DNA from: Collinsella tanakaei | GTDB taxonomy: Bacteria > Actinomycetota > Coriobacteriia > Coriobacteriales > Coriobacteriaceae | Length of the DNA: 56,067 nt | NCBI RefSeq assembly: GCF_016902615.1 | Contig: NZ_JACJMB010000016.1 | Coordinates: 1-56,067 of the forward strand | Direction: 5' to 3' | In this document: positions 25,693-34,782 of the stretch, in pieces | Position numbering within the stretch: position 1 is the stretch's first letter | Layout: every line of letters starts with the position of its first letter | Program-made: the position numbers and the translations under genes | The notes under the pieces: model-generated | Database searches by the model: none | Told to the model about the DNA's origin: nothing | What the model saw: the letters and a program-made list of their open reading frames with translations, nothing else

Positions 25693-27075
25693 CTACGGGA
25701 CGGGCGTGATGGGAGAGTCGACCTTCCCCTCCGTATCGTCATCGGCGACCACCGGGCCCTCATCCGGCTGGGCGGCGAGCTGCTCTCCCTCCGGCTGCGC
25801 TGCTGGCGCGGGCGCATCCTGCACACCGGCGTCCTCTGCTGCGGGCGGCGGCGTGATGATGGGAGACGCTGCGGGCTGCTCGGTCAGCGCGGCGGGTGCA
25901 GGCGCATCAGCGGGCTCAGCTGCGGGCTCGGATACGTCGGTAGGCGTCTCAGCGGCCGCCGGCTGCGCAGGCGCTGCGGGCTGCTGGGGTGCGACGGGCT
26001 GCTCGCCCTCTGGTTGCCGGGTCGCCTCCGGGGCGGCAGCGGGCACGTCGCGGTAGGAGAAATCCTGCGGGGCCTGTTCGGGCGCGGCGGTCTGGCCGGC
26101 AGGCTGCTGCGGCACCGCCTGACCCTGGCCCTCGGGCTCATCTGTCGGCATCTCGGGCTGCACGGGCATGCCCTGGTTCTTCGAGCCGCCCCATCCTGCG
26201 CCGCCCGCAGGCACGCCGTCGGGAAGCGGCGCCGAGGAGACACCCCAGCGCGCCACGTCGAAGCGGCAGAACCACTGGCCCATGGCGTTGATGGCGATCA
26301 GCTGCATAGCCGTGGAGATAACGCTGCCGACGAAGGCCGCGAGCACGATCAGAACCACGACAAGCACCACGATGCCCGGGCCCATGCCCGACAAGAAGGT
26401 CCCGATGTAGCGCTCGCCCGCCATACCGACGCCGAGAGCGAGGCCGAAAAAGCCGCTGAAGGCGAACATGCCGCCGATGAGCGTCATGACGATCCCGTAG
26501 GCCGCGCTCACCGCGCCGCCGATCAGGGTGACGGCGTAGGCGTGCAGAAAGCCGCCGAGGTCGCGGGCGATCATCTGGAACAGGCGGTCGAGACGCCAGC
26601 CGGCGCCGAAGCTGTCGTAGATCGTGGCGCGCATCATGGCCGCCGTGGTGAACGAGCCGAGCAGCAGGTTCACCACCACCATCGCCAGCGCGACGATGAC
26701 CGAGACGTCCCGCACCGCATCGAGCACGGAGCCGGATAGAGCGCTGATGCCCATGGGAAAGGCCGCGATGGGATACCATCCGCCGAATAGCACGACATCG
26801 ATGACGCCGAGCACGAGACCCATGGTCACCATGATCAGAAACGCGATACCGCCCGTCGAGAGCACCTTGCCGTAAGCGACCCCGCGCTGCTTGGGCGCAG
26901 AGTCCACGCCCCAGGCGGTCAGACGCGCCCACTCGAGCCCGTACCCCATGATGGCGATCTGCCCCAAGATGGGAATCCACCCGACGAGCGTGAGAACGAG
27001 GACCGGCTTGATCCAGCCCTTGTCGCGCGTGAGCATCTTCCACGAGGTGCCGAATCCCAGTTGCTGTGAATACAT
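25693..27075 (-). CDS. DUF4013-type polytopic membrane protein with long proline/alanine tail
   Basis: 460 residues. The first 300 hold about six membrane helices and conserved-looking motifs MLTRDKGWIKPVL, GWIPILGQIAIMGYGLEW and MRATIYDSFGAGW, as in DUF4013 proteins of Gram-positive and archaeal genomes. The last 150 residues are a disordered, proline-, alanine-, glutamine- and glutamate-rich tail, probably cytoplasmic. ATG 27075 has AAAGGGG upstream. It follows the 189-residue gene by 14 bases, so the two are almost certainly co-transcribed. The function of the family is unknown. Confidence 0.7.
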   Translation of the reverse strand: MYSQQLGFGTSWKMLTRDKGWIKPVLVLTLVGWIPILGQIAIMGYGLEWARLTAWGVDSAPKQRGVAYGKVLSTGGIAFLIMVTMGLVLGVIDVVLFGGWYPIAAFPMGISALSGSVLDAVRDVSVIVALAMVVVNLLLGSFTTAAMMRATIYDSFGAGWRLDRLFQMIARDLGGFLHAYAVTLIGGAVSAAYGIVMTLIGGMFAFSGFFGLALGVGMAGERYIGTFLSGMGPGIVVLVVVLIVLAAFVGSVISTAMQLIAINAMGQWFCRFDVARWGVSSAPLPDGVPAGGAGWGGSKNQGMPVQPEMPTDEPEGQGQAVPQQPAGQTAAPEQAPQDFSYRDVPAAAPEATRQPEGEQPVAPQQPAAPAQPAAAETPTDVSEPAAEPADAPAPAALTEQPAASPIITPPPAAEDAGVQDAPAPAAQPEGEQLAAQPDEGPVVADDDTEGKVDSPITPVP

Positions 27076-27089
27076 GGCGACCCCTTTCT

Positions 27090-27659
27090 TTAATTCATAG
27101 AGACGTCGGGGGCCGCAGCATCGCACGCCGACCCGTCCGCCGTCGCCCTCTCGTTCGCATCGCCCGCCTCGCGCTGCCGCGCCGCCCGGCGCTCCTCTTC
27201 AAGCGCCATGAGGCCCGAGACGATCGGTTTCGTACCGATCGGATAGAGCTGGCGCGCCGTGCCGACCGACACATACGCCTCGTCAAACGCGATGCCGTCT
27301 TCGCCTGTGCGATAGAGCTGCGCCAGCAGGTACGCCGTCGCGTCACCGCGCTTGGCGGCCTCGCAGATCAGCGCGTCGCGGCGCCCCTCGTCGGTGTCCA
27401 CGAAGCCGTCGTACACGAACGTGTAGGCCTCGGGCATCTCGCGGGCGATCAGCGTCTTGACCGACTCGTAGATATCAGATGCCGAGGTGCCCGGGTGGTC
27501 GGCGATGTCGTATCCGTCGGACGTGCAGATGATGGTGAACGGAACGAGCGCGCCGTCCTCGGCAAGGCACGTCCTCCCCTCGCGAAACGCATGGTCGATG
27601 GCAACGCGCAGCGATTTGGTGAGCATGAGCTCGGCTGTCGGCGATTCGGCTTGCGCCAT
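27090..27659 (-). CDS. Conserved hypothetical cytoplasmic protein
   Basis: 189 residues with no membrane helix or signal peptide. The central part (MLTKSLRVAIDHAFREGRTC, VPFTIICTSDGYDI, YTFVYDGFVDTDEGRRDALICEAAKRGD, AYLLAQLYR) reads as a compact alpha/beta fold. No catalytic motif is recognisable and the last 40 residues are low complexity. ATG 27659 is preceded by AGGAGGAAGTC, an ideal ribosome site. It is upstream of, and probably in operon with, the DUF4013 membrane protein. Confidence 0.7.
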   Translation of the reverse strand: MAQAESPTAELMLTKSLRVAIDHAFREGRTCLAEDGALVPFTIICTSDGYDIADHPGTSASDIYESVKTLIAREMPEAYTFVYDGFVDTDEGRRDALICEAAKRGDATAYLLAQLYRTGEDGIAFDEAYVSVGTARQLYPIGTKPIVSGLMALEEERRAARQREAGDANERATADGSACDAAAPDVSMN

Positions 27660-27846
27660 GACTTCCTCCTTCTGTACTTGTTCCATCAGAAAGTGTATCC
27701 GCAGGCGCAGGCGATATGCCCATGCATCGCCACTATTAAGCGGTCCTTAAGCCGTATGCGACCACGGCTTGCACACGAGCCGCCCAGATTTCGGCAGGAT
27801 TGAGCTGGGTTTCGACCAGATTTTTCAACAGAGTTGAAATTACCCC

Positions 27847-27874
27847 TTGCGCAGCCGGAGCATTTCGGTAGAAT
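27847..27874 (+). promoter_or_regulatory. Promoter of the tRNA-Ser genes
   Basis: TTGCGC (27847-27852) and TAGAAT (27869-27874) are 16 bases apart, and the tRNA begins 16 bases after the -10 box. Confidence 0.55.
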
Positions 27875-27890
27875 TACCTTTGCATTTCAC

Positions 27891-27981
27891 GGAGAGTTGT
27901 CCGAGTGGCCGAAGGAGCACGATTGGAAATCGTGTAGGCGCCAAAAGCGTCTCCAGGGTTCAAATCCCTGACTCTCCGCCA
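27891..27981 (+). tRNA. tRNA-Ser (GGA)
   Basis: Type II tRNA of 91 bases including an encoded CCA. The acceptor stem GGAGAGT pairs with ACTCTCC, the anticodon loop is TTGGAAA, the T arm contains GGTTCAAATCC, and a long variable arm is present, as expected for serine. It reads UCC and UCU codons. Confidence 0.96.
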
Positions 27982-28030
27982 GCATCCTCTCATGGCGCGC
28001 CCCTGTGACGCGCCATGTTTCACTCCATGC

Positions 28031-28123
28031 GGAGGAGTGGCAGAGTGGTTGAATGCGGCGGTCTCGAAAACCGTTTACCCGGTGTTCCCGGGTACGAGGG
28101 TTCGAATCCCTCCTCCTCCGCCA
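28031..28123 (+). tRNA. tRNA-Ser (CGA)
   Basis: Type II tRNA of 93 bases with encoded CCA. The acceptor GGAGGAG pairs with CTCCTCC, the anticodon loop is CTCGAAA, the variable arm is long and GC-rich, and the T arm is GGTTCGAATCC. It reads UCG, a frequent serine codon in GC-rich genes. It lies 49 bases after tRNA-Ser(GGA) and is probably co-transcribed. Confidence 0.96.
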
Positions 28124-28373
28124 GCTTTTCTTCAGCATCACAATGAAATATTCCGCCATATGAATTCGCTGCTCGCAGGCCTTGGGTCACCTCCGCACGC
28201 ATAGGGCGGCGCCCTTTCGCCGCAACGCGGCTTGCGATTTCGACCCCGATACGCGAGGCACGGGCGCTGCGGCTCCCTTATGTGAAACGCAAGGGAACGG
28301 CGCCCGGCCCCGTTACGCGCGGCGTGGTGGGTATACTTGATGAGACTAGACGGGACCCGGGAATGGAGCATAC

Positions 28374-28925
28374 ATGATCCCGATCATCATCAGCATCGTT
28401 GTCGTCATCATCGTCATCTGCGCGATTGCCGCTATCTACAACAACATGGTCACGCTGCGCAATCGCATCGACAACGCGTGGCAGAACATCGATACGCAGC
28501 TGCAGCGCCGCCTGGACCTCATCCCCAATCTCGTCGAGACCGTCAAGGGCTACGCATCGCATGAGAAGGAGGCGCTCGCCGCCGTCACGAACGCGCGCAA
28601 CGCCACGGTCGCTGCCAGCTCCCCGGAGGACAAGATGGCCGCCGACAGCGTGCTCACCGGAGCGCTCCGCCAGCTGTTCGCCGTCGCCGAGGCCTACCCC
28701 GACCTGAAGGCCAACACGAACTTCATGCAGCTGCAGACCGCGCTCGAGGACACCGAGAACAAGATCTCCTACGCGCGCCAGAGCTACAACGACTGCGTGC
28801 TGAACTACAACAACGCGATCGAGACCTTCCCCGGCGTCATCTTCGCCGGCATCTTCCAGTTCAAGAAGCGCTGCGGCTTCGAGGCGGAACACGCGGCTCA
28901 GACGGCGCCGACCGTCAAGTTCTAG
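28374..28925 (+). CDS. lemA: LemA family membrane protein
   Basis: 183 residues: an N-terminal membrane helix (IIISIVVVIIVICAIAAIY) and then a long helical bundle with the family motifs YNNMVTLRNRIDNAWQNID, QRRLDLIPNLVETVKGYA and SYARQSYNDCVLNYNNAIETFPG. Length is normal. LemA proteins are widespread, of unsettled function, and often paired with a TPM or HtpX gene; none is next to it here. The ATG has TGGAG upstream. A TATACT at 28332-28337 may be its -10 box. Confidence 0.92.
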   Translation: MIPIIISIVVVIIVICAIAAIYNNMVTLRNRIDNAWQNIDTQLQRRLDLIPNLVETVKGYASHEKEALAAVTNARNATVAASSPEDKMAADSVLTGALRQLFAVAEAYPDLKANTNFMQLQTALEDTENKISYARQSYNDCVLNYNNAIETFPGVIFAGIFQFKKRCGFEAEHAAQTAPTVKF

Positions 28926-28947
28926 CACGAGCCGAAAGCCCGCGACG

Positions 28948-28972
28948 AGCGCCCGCACCGGGGCGCTTTTCG
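28948..28972 (+). terminator. Rho-independent terminator of lemA
   Basis: AGCGCCC and GGGGCGC form a compact stem followed by TTTTCG, 22 bases after the lemA stop. Confidence 0.8.
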
Positions 28973-29158
28973 TTTGCGGGGCCACCGCGGGCACAGCCGT
29001 GCCTGGCGGATGGCGAACGCGCAGGGCGAAGCCCCCTGAAGGCTTGGCGCGAGCAGCGGGCGGCGCGGGCCCGCACGCTACCATCGACGAACCCCGCGCG
29101 CCGGCGGCGCCGGCATGACACTATCAGACACACGATCGAACGGACTTCATCGGCACTT

Positions 29159-31279
29159 ATGGTTTTCCAGCACATCACCTCTCGCGCACCGCACGACTCT
29201 GCCGAACGGACCGATTCCCCCTCTAAAACCACGCGCGCCGAGGCAGCGGGTGCGCCCGCACGTCCGCGCTCGCGCTACATCCCCGCGCTCGACGGCATCC
29301 GCACGCTCGCCGTGGAGGCGGTGGTCGTCTACCATCTGCAGACGGCCTGGATGCCCGGCGGCCTGCAGGGCGTCACCGTGTTCTTCGTGCTCTCCGGCTT
29401 CCTCATCACGCGCCTGCTGCTCGTGGAGTACACGGCAACCGGTCGCATCGACCTGAAGGGCTTCTGGCTGCGGCGCATCCGCCGCCTGCTGCCCGCCATC
29501 GTCATCGTCATGCTCGCATGCGCCGCGCTCTGCGCGGTGTTCAACCACGTGATGCTCACGAAGATGCGCCCAGACATCGTGCCGTCGCTTCTGTTCTTCA
29601 ACAACTGGTGGCAGATCCTGCGCAACGTGTCGTACTTCGACGCGCTGGGCGACCCCTCGCCGCTCACGCACTTCTGGTCGCTCGCCATCGAGGCGCAGTT
29701 CTACCTCGTGTGGCCGCTCATCCTGATCGGCGCGTTTCACCTCGGTGCGAAGCGCCGCAGCCTGCGCCGTTTCGCCCTCGTGGCCGCAGCGGTGTCGGCC
29801 CTCGCGATGGCCCTGCTCTACAACCCCGCCGTCGACCCGAGCCGCGTCTACTACGGCACCGACACCCGCGTGTTCTCGCTGCTGCTCGGCGCCTGGCTCG
29901 CCTTCATCCCCGAGCGTGCCATGCGCCCGCAGGCCATCGTCGGACGGTATCGCCGGTGGCGCGCCCGCCGCGCGCAGCACGCAGGCGCTACCGAGGCGAG
30001 CTCGATGGCGGCGCCCCAGCACAGGCGCGGCACCTGGACATGCGACCTTGTGGGGCTCGTCGGCCTGATCGGCCTTGCCCTCATCATGGTCTTCTCGAAC
30101 GGGTACACGGCGTTCCAGTATCAGGGCGGCACGGTGCTCACCTCCGTGTTCGCGCTCATGCTCATCGCCGCCTGCGTGCAGCGCGACACCTTGCTTGCCC
30201 GCGTGTTCTCCGCCACGCCCCTCGTGTGGCTCGGCAAGCGCTCCTACAGCATCTACCTGTGGCACTATCCGCTGCTGCTCCTCATGAACCCGGCGAGCCA
30301 CATCAGCGCGAAGCCCTGGTGGATCTACGTTGTGCAGGTGGCCATCGTGGTCGCCGTAGCCGCGCTCTCCTACCGCTTCGTGGAGGAGCCCTGCCGCCGC
30401 GGTGCCATCGGGCGCGCACTGCGGAGCCTGCGCGACCGCGCCATCACGCCCTGCGCCTTCGTGCGCGCGCACGCGGTCTACCTCGTTGCGGGCTGCGCCC
30501 TGATCGCTGCAGCCGGCATCGGCATCGCCGCCGTGCCCGACGCCTCCGCCATCTCCGAAGAGGGTGCGGCCCTGCTGGAGGAGGGCGGCCAGACCGGCTC
30601 AGGCAACACGGCGACGCCGCCCGCGCCCGCCAAGGGCGACGAGACGAACGGTGAGTATCCCGCCGGTTCCTACGACATCGTGATGATCGGCGACTCCGTG
30701 TCAGTGCGAACCGTGCCCGCCTTTCAGGAGCGCTTCCCCCACGGCTATATCGACGCCCTGAAGAACCGCCAGTTCAGCGCCGGTATCGACATCTACCGCG
30801 ACCTGATTGACCGAAACCTTGCCGGTAACATCCTCGTGTTCGCTCTCGGCACGAACGGCCCCATGAGCGACGGGCAGATCGACGAGCTCATGAGTCTTGC
30901 GGGCGACAAGCGTACCGTCGTGTTCATGAATACGCGCAGCCCGCGCCCGTGGGTCGGCCCCACCAACGAGACGCTCGCGCGCGCCGCCGAGCGCTACGAC
31001 AACGTGCGCGTAGTCGATTGGTACGGTTTCAGCGAGGGCAAAGACGAGCTGTTCGAAGGTGACGGCACGCACCTGAATGACGAGGGGGCACGCACCTACA
31101 TCGACCTCGTGTACGACGCGGTGAGCGACGTGCTGCCGATCCATCTGGACGACGAGAAGACGAAGCAGATGATCGACGACCAGGTGAACGCCATCCAGCA
31201 GGCGCTCGCCGGACCGATAGACGAGCTTGCGAAGTCCGAGTTCTCCGGGCGCGCCCTCAAGGCGAAAGACGAGGCGTAA
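29159..31279 (+). CDS. OatA-type acyltransferase-3/SGNH peptidoglycan O-acetyltransferase
   Basis: 706 residues. Residues about 35-400 are an acyltransferase-3 membrane domain (YIPALDGIRTLAVEAVVVYH, VFFVLSGFLITRLLL, HFWSLAIEAQFYLVWP, SYSIYLWHYP). After one more helix, the outer C-terminus is an SGNH esterase-type domain with GDSVS (about 511), GTNG and DGTHLN (about 638). The layout is that of OatA, which O-acetylates muramic acid and confers lysozyme resistance. Both catalytic sets appear intact. The start is weak: no clear ribosome site precedes ATG 29159. It stands alone, convergent with the magnesium transporter gene. Confidence 0.88.
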   Translation: MVFQHITSRAPHDSAERTDSPSKTTRAEAAGAPARPRSRYIPALDGIRTLAVEAVVVYHLQTAWMPGGLQGVTVFFVLSGFLITRLLLVEYTATGRIDLKGFWLRRIRRLLPAIVIVMLACAALCAVFNHVMLTKMRPDIVPSLLFFNNWWQILRNVSYFDALGDPSPLTHFWSLAIEAQFYLVWPLILIGAFHLGAKRRSLRRFALVAAAVSALAMALLYNPAVDPSRVYYGTDTRVFSLLLGAWLAFIPERAMRPQAIVGRYRRWRARRAQHAGATEASSMAAPQHRRGTWTCDLVGLVGLIGLALIMVFSNGYTAFQYQGGTVLTSVFALMLIAACVQRDTLLARVFSATPLVWLGKRSYSIYLWHYPLLLLMNPASHISAKPWWIYVVQVAIVVAVAALSYRFVEEPCRRGAIGRALRSLRDRAITPCAFVRAHAVYLVAGCALIAAAGIGIAAVPDASAISEEGAALLEEGGQTGSGNTATPPAPAKGDETNGEYPAGSYDIVMIGDSVSVRTVPAFQERFPHGYIDALKNRQFSAGIDIYRDLIDRNLAGNILVFALGTNGPMSDGQIDELMSLAGDKRTVVFMNTRSPRPWVGPTNETLARAAERYDNVRVVDWYGFSEGKDELFEGDGTHLNDEGARTYIDLVYDAVSDVLPIHLDDEKTKQMIDDQVNAIQQALAGPIDELAKSEFSGRALKAKDEA

Positions 31280-31387
31280 GGGCACGCCCGACCCGCCTCG
31301 CTGCGCGAACCTCGGAAGGCTTTCGCATCTGAGGGGAGCACGGCCAATACGGGCACAGCCCCGCCGGGACTGGTGAACTCGGTAGTT

Positions 31388-32629
31388 CTAGTAGCCCAAC
31401 GCCTGCAGCACGAACATGATGACCGTGAGCACGGTGATGATGACGATCGTCGCCCAGGTGAGCGCGTTCCACACGCGTCCGTTGCGGTAATCTCCCATGA
31501 TGTGACGGTCCTGCGCGATAAACAGCAGGAAGACGAGGAGCACGGGCAGCAGCACGCCGTTGATGACCTGCGCACTCATCATGATCTGGAACAGGTTCAC
31601 GCCGGGCATGATGACGAGCAGGGCGGACGCCACGATGACGGCGGTGATGATGCCGCGGTAGACCGGCGCCTCCTCCCAGCTGCGGTCGGCGCCGCGCTCC
31701 CAGCCAAATGCCTCGCAGATGGCGCTCGACGTCACGCCAGGCAGCACGCAGGCGGCCAAAAAGCTCGCGGCCACGAGGCCGGAGGCGAACAGGATGGTCG
31801 AGAACTCGCCGGCGATGGGCTCGAGGGCGAGCGCAGCGTCGGCGGCGTCGGACACCTGCACGCCCGCCGGATAGAGGACGGCACCGGTCGTCACGACGAT
31901 GAACCAGGCGATGGCGCACGCGATGATCGAGCCGCTCGTGGTGTCGATGCGCTGCAAGATGATGCCGCTCTCGTCGACGTTCTTGTCGACCACGTTGTTC
32001 TGCGCGAGGAAGATCATCCACGGCGCAATGGTCGTGCCGATCGTGGCCACCAGCAGGCTCACGTACTCCGGCTCGGGCACGATGTGCGGCGACACCGTGG
32101 CGGCGGCGACCTCGCCCCAATCGGGGCCAGCGAGAAACGCCGCGACGATATAGGTCACGAACACGCAGCTCACCATCAGCAGGATCTTCTCGATGCGCTG
32201 GAAGCTGCCCGACATGGTGAGCAGCCAGATGGCAAGACCCACCAGCGGGACGGACACCGTGGCGGGCACGCCGAACAGCGCAAGGCCGCTCGCGATGCCC
32301 GCGAACTCAGAGATCGTGACCGCCGTGTTCGCGATCAGGAGCGCCCCCATGGCCAAAGCGCTTTTGCGCACGCCGAACTTCTCGCGGATGAGCGAGGCGA
32401 AACCCTTGCCCGTCACGCACCCGCAGCGCGCCGCGGTCTCCTGCACCACGATGAGCAGCACCGCCATGAGCGGCAGCATCCACAGCGTACCGTAGCCATA
32501 GCTCGCGCCCGCGCTCGAATACGTGGCGATACCACCCGCGTCGTTGCCCGACAGGGCGGCAAGCAGGCCGGGACCCATGGCGCCGAGCACGGCCCCGACC
32601 GTCAGTTTTTGTCGTGTCCCTCTCCCCAT
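31388..32629 (-). CDS. NRAMP-related Mg2+ transporter (NRMT-like)
   Basis: 413 residues, about 11 membrane helices, with the SLC11/NRAMP fold: GPGLLAALSGND in helix 1, GKGFASLIREKFG, and the helix-6 region IGTTIAPWMIF. In classical Mn/Fe NRAMPs helix 1 reads DPGN and helix 6 has MPHN. Here the aspartate is kept (D30) but the asparagine is glycine (G33) and the methionine is alanine (A202). These are the changes associated with the magnesium-selective NRMT branch described from Eggerthella. It lies 16 bases behind the PRC/MgtE-N/CBS gene, which supports a magnesium role. The substrate remains inferred. Confidence 0.8.
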   Translation of the reverse strand: MGRGTRQKLTVGAVLGAMGPGLLAALSGNDAGGIATYSSAGASYGYGTLWMLPLMAVLLIVVQETAARCGCVTGKGFASLIREKFGVRKSALAMGALLIANTAVTISEFAGIASGLALFGVPATVSVPLVGLAIWLLTMSGSFQRIEKILLMVSCVFVTYIVAAFLAGPDWGEVAAATVSPHIVPEPEYVSLLVATIGTTIAPWMIFLAQNNVVDKNVDESGIILQRIDTTSGSIIACAIAWFIVVTTGAVLYPAGVQVSDAADAALALEPIAGEFSTILFASGLVAASFLAACVLPGVTSSAICEAFGWERGADRSWEEAPVYRGIITAVIVASALLVIMPGVNLFQIMMSAQVINGVLLPVLLVFLLFIAQDRHIMGDYRNGRVWNALTWATIVIITVLTVIMFVLQALGY

Positions 32630-32645
32630 CTCGCGCCACCTTCAC

Positions 32646-34559
32646 CTAGGCCGCAACGAGGAAGACGGCAAGCGTCGAGAGGGCAGAATACAGCACGCAG
32701 GCGATGAGCACGGCTGAGACGCTGAGTGCGATGCCCGAGGTGTTGAGGTCGTGCTCGTCGCGCCAGAACAAAAGCTTCAGGTAGATGACCGAGAACGCGC
32801 AGCTCACAAACGTCACACCCGCGGCGCAGGCGAAGCAGGCGGAGAGCATGCGCGCCGCCCCGATGGCCGCATTGAGCGCACCGTCGGGATCTGCCGCAGC
32901 GCTCATCCATTCGCCGGCCGCGGCGCTCGCCAGCACGTCATCGGAGTAGGCGGCGCCCAGCACGAGCTGGCCGCACAGGTAGATGACGGCCGCCAAGACG
33001 ATGCCGACGCCGGCGGTCTGCAAAAAGAACGCCAGGTAGGGCCTGTCCTCGTCGTCCGCCTCGTCATATTCCAGATAGTAGTTGCGCACGAACGACACGA
33101 CGCGGCTCGCCGCCAGCAGCACGACCGGCATGACGCACATGGGATAGATGAACTGATGGCCGAGACCGCCGAGCGCCTCGAGCGCCGCGGCGACGATGCC
33201 CGACGCGATGGCCCAGATGAGCAGCCAGTACTGGCGGCGCGCAAACCACGACAGGACGTGCATCGACTCGCCCGTGCCGCCCTCGGAGCCGCTCATTCCC
33301 GCAATCTGCAGGTCCTCCTGGTGCTCCTCGTTCATGACCTCCATGGCGTCGTCGACCGTGACGATACCCAGGATGTGGCGGTCCTCGTCGCATACCGGCA
33401 TGGCGGCCAGGTTGTACTTCGTCATCTCCTCGGCCACGTCCTCCTGGTCCTCGTCAGGCGAGACCCAGACGACGTCGCGGTACGCCAGGCTGTTCAGACG
33501 CGCATCGCGGTCGGCCACGATCAGGGTGCGCAGCGACAGCACGCCGGTGAGCGAGCCCGCCGGGTCGGTCGTGTAGACGTAGTAGACGCTCTCGAAGTCC
33601 TCGTCGAGCTTCTTCAAGCCCTCGATAGCATCGTTCACCGTCGATGTGGCGGACAGGGCCACGAACTCGCTGGTCATGATACGGCCGGCGGTGTTCTCCT
33701 CGTAGCCGAGCAGCGTACGGATGGCGCGCTCCTCCTTCACGCCCATGAGGCGCAGGAGCTTCTCGGCCTTCTCGTAATCCAGCTCCTCGATGAGCGCCGC
33801 CGCGTCGTCGGGGTCCATGAGGGCGAGCATCGAGGACGCGTCGCGATCGGACAGGCCCTCGAGCATCTCGGCCACGAGCTCGTCGTCATCGAGCTCGCTG
33901 ATGGCCTCGGCCGCCTGGGCCGTGTCGAGCTGGGCGAAGACCTGGCCGCGCAGGCGGGGGTCGAGCTGCTCGATGATGTCGGCGATGTCAGCCGGGTGGA
34001 GTTCGCCCAGGGTCTTGTGCGACACGGACAGCTTGATGTTTTGGGTGGAACGCTCGAGCAGGTCCATGTAGGACCACGCGATGATGTCCTCGGCGAGCGG
34101 CTTGCCGATAGCGGCGGAAGCCTTCACGGCAACGCGCTCGAGCGCGGGGTGCAGCGAGCGCAGAAGACCGCGGATGCCCACCTCGGCGCCCAGCAGACGA
34201 AGCTGGTTTTCGCCCGAGGCCGACAGCTTGATGTCGTTCACGCGCACGACCTTCATGCCCTGCGTGTCGACGATCTGCTTGTTCATAATGTCGCGCGCGA
34301 GCAGGACCTCGTCGGGCTGCAGGTAGGAGAAGCGGATGTCGGTGGCGGGAACCTTGAGATAGACGCCGTCGTCATCCACGCGTTCGACGTACTTGCGCCA
34401 CGAGATCATAAACGGGGTCTTGCCAGGCCCCTGGAAGGCCAGCGACGTCACGTGGGGGAAAACCTCGCCGGTGGCGATGCCCATATCGTTCACGATGCCG
34501 ATGCGCTCGCCCGTCGAGTCGACGACCGGCAGCCTGAGCATCTCGGAAAGGTAGTTCAT
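32646..34559 (-). CDS. PRC-barrel, MgtE-N, CBS and membrane protein (Mg2+ sensing module)
   Basis: 637 residues. Order: PRC-barrel-like region with two units (about 1-160), MgtE_N helical repeats (about 170-275; LGELHPADIADIIEQLDP and LEGLSDRDASSMLALMDPDDAA), two CBS domains (about 285-410; TAGRIMTSEFVALS and AAMPVCDEDRHILGIVTVDD), then five or so membrane helices from about 440. The cytoplasmic part is that of the Mg2+-gated MgtE channel, but the membrane part lacks the recognisable MgtE pore sequence. It is therefore more likely a regulator or partner of the NRMT-like transporter encoded 16 bases downstream. The ATG has AAGGAGCACC upstream. Confidence 0.8.
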   Translation of the reverse strand: MNYLSEMLRLPVVDSTGERIGIVNDMGIATGEVFPHVTSLAFQGPGKTPFMISWRKYVERVDDDGVYLKVPATDIRFSYLQPDEVLLARDIMNKQIVDTQGMKVVRVNDIKLSASGENQLRLLGAEVGIRGLLRSLHPALERVAVKASAAIGKPLAEDIIAWSYMDLLERSTQNIKLSVSHKTLGELHPADIADIIEQLDPRLRGQVFAQLDTAQAAEAISELDDDELVAEMLEGLSDRDASSMLALMDPDDAAALIEELDYEKAEKLLRLMGVKEERAIRTLLGYEENTAGRIMTSEFVALSATSTVNDAIEGLKKLDEDFESVYYVYTTDPAGSLTGVLSLRTLIVADRDARLNSLAYRDVVWVSPDEDQEDVAEEMTKYNLAAMPVCDEDRHILGIVTVDDAMEVMNEEHQEDLQIAGMSGSEGGTGESMHVLSWFARRQYWLLIWAIASGIVAAALEALGGLGHQFIYPMCVMPVVLLAASRVVSFVRNYYLEYDEADDEDRPYLAFFLQTAGVGIVLAAVIYLCGQLVLGAAYSDDVLASAAAGEWMSAAADPDGALNAAIGAARMLSACFACAAGVTFVSCAFSVIYLKLLFWRDEHDLNTSGIALSVSAVLIACVLYSALSTLAVFLVAA

Positions 34560-34704
34560 GGTGCTCCTTCTGAGGCGGAAAGAGGTCTAAGGCATAGGCG
34601 AACCCCGACGCGCGCCATGCCACAGGGCAGAAGGGCACCCGCAGGGTCAGCTACTGTGTGGTCGAGGTTTAGGTTTCACCTGCATCCTTTTCTCGCGCGG
34701 TCGC
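34560..34704 (-). promoter_or_regulatory. Long structured leader of the Mg2+ transport operon, possible Mg2+-responsive RNA
   Basis: About 145 bases between the upstream terminator and the start codon. The minus strand contains AGGTGAAACCT, an imperfect CCACACAG/CTGTGG helix, GGGTGCCC, and GCCTATGCCTTAGACC near the 3' side. AGGTGA and CCTATGCC recall the M-box, but the conserved central core is not evident, so this is only a candidate. Confidence 0.3.
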
Positions 34705-34732
34705 AAAAAAGAGCCCGACGCTAATCGGGCTC
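34705..34732 (-). terminator. Rho-independent terminator after the polysaccharide deacetylase gene
   Basis: On the minus strand GAGCCCGA pairs with TCGGGCTC and is followed by TTTTTTG. Confidence 0.9.
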
Positions 34733-34782
34733 CTCACATTCTATACCAAGGGCACCGCCGACGATACGGCGCGCCGCTCGCG

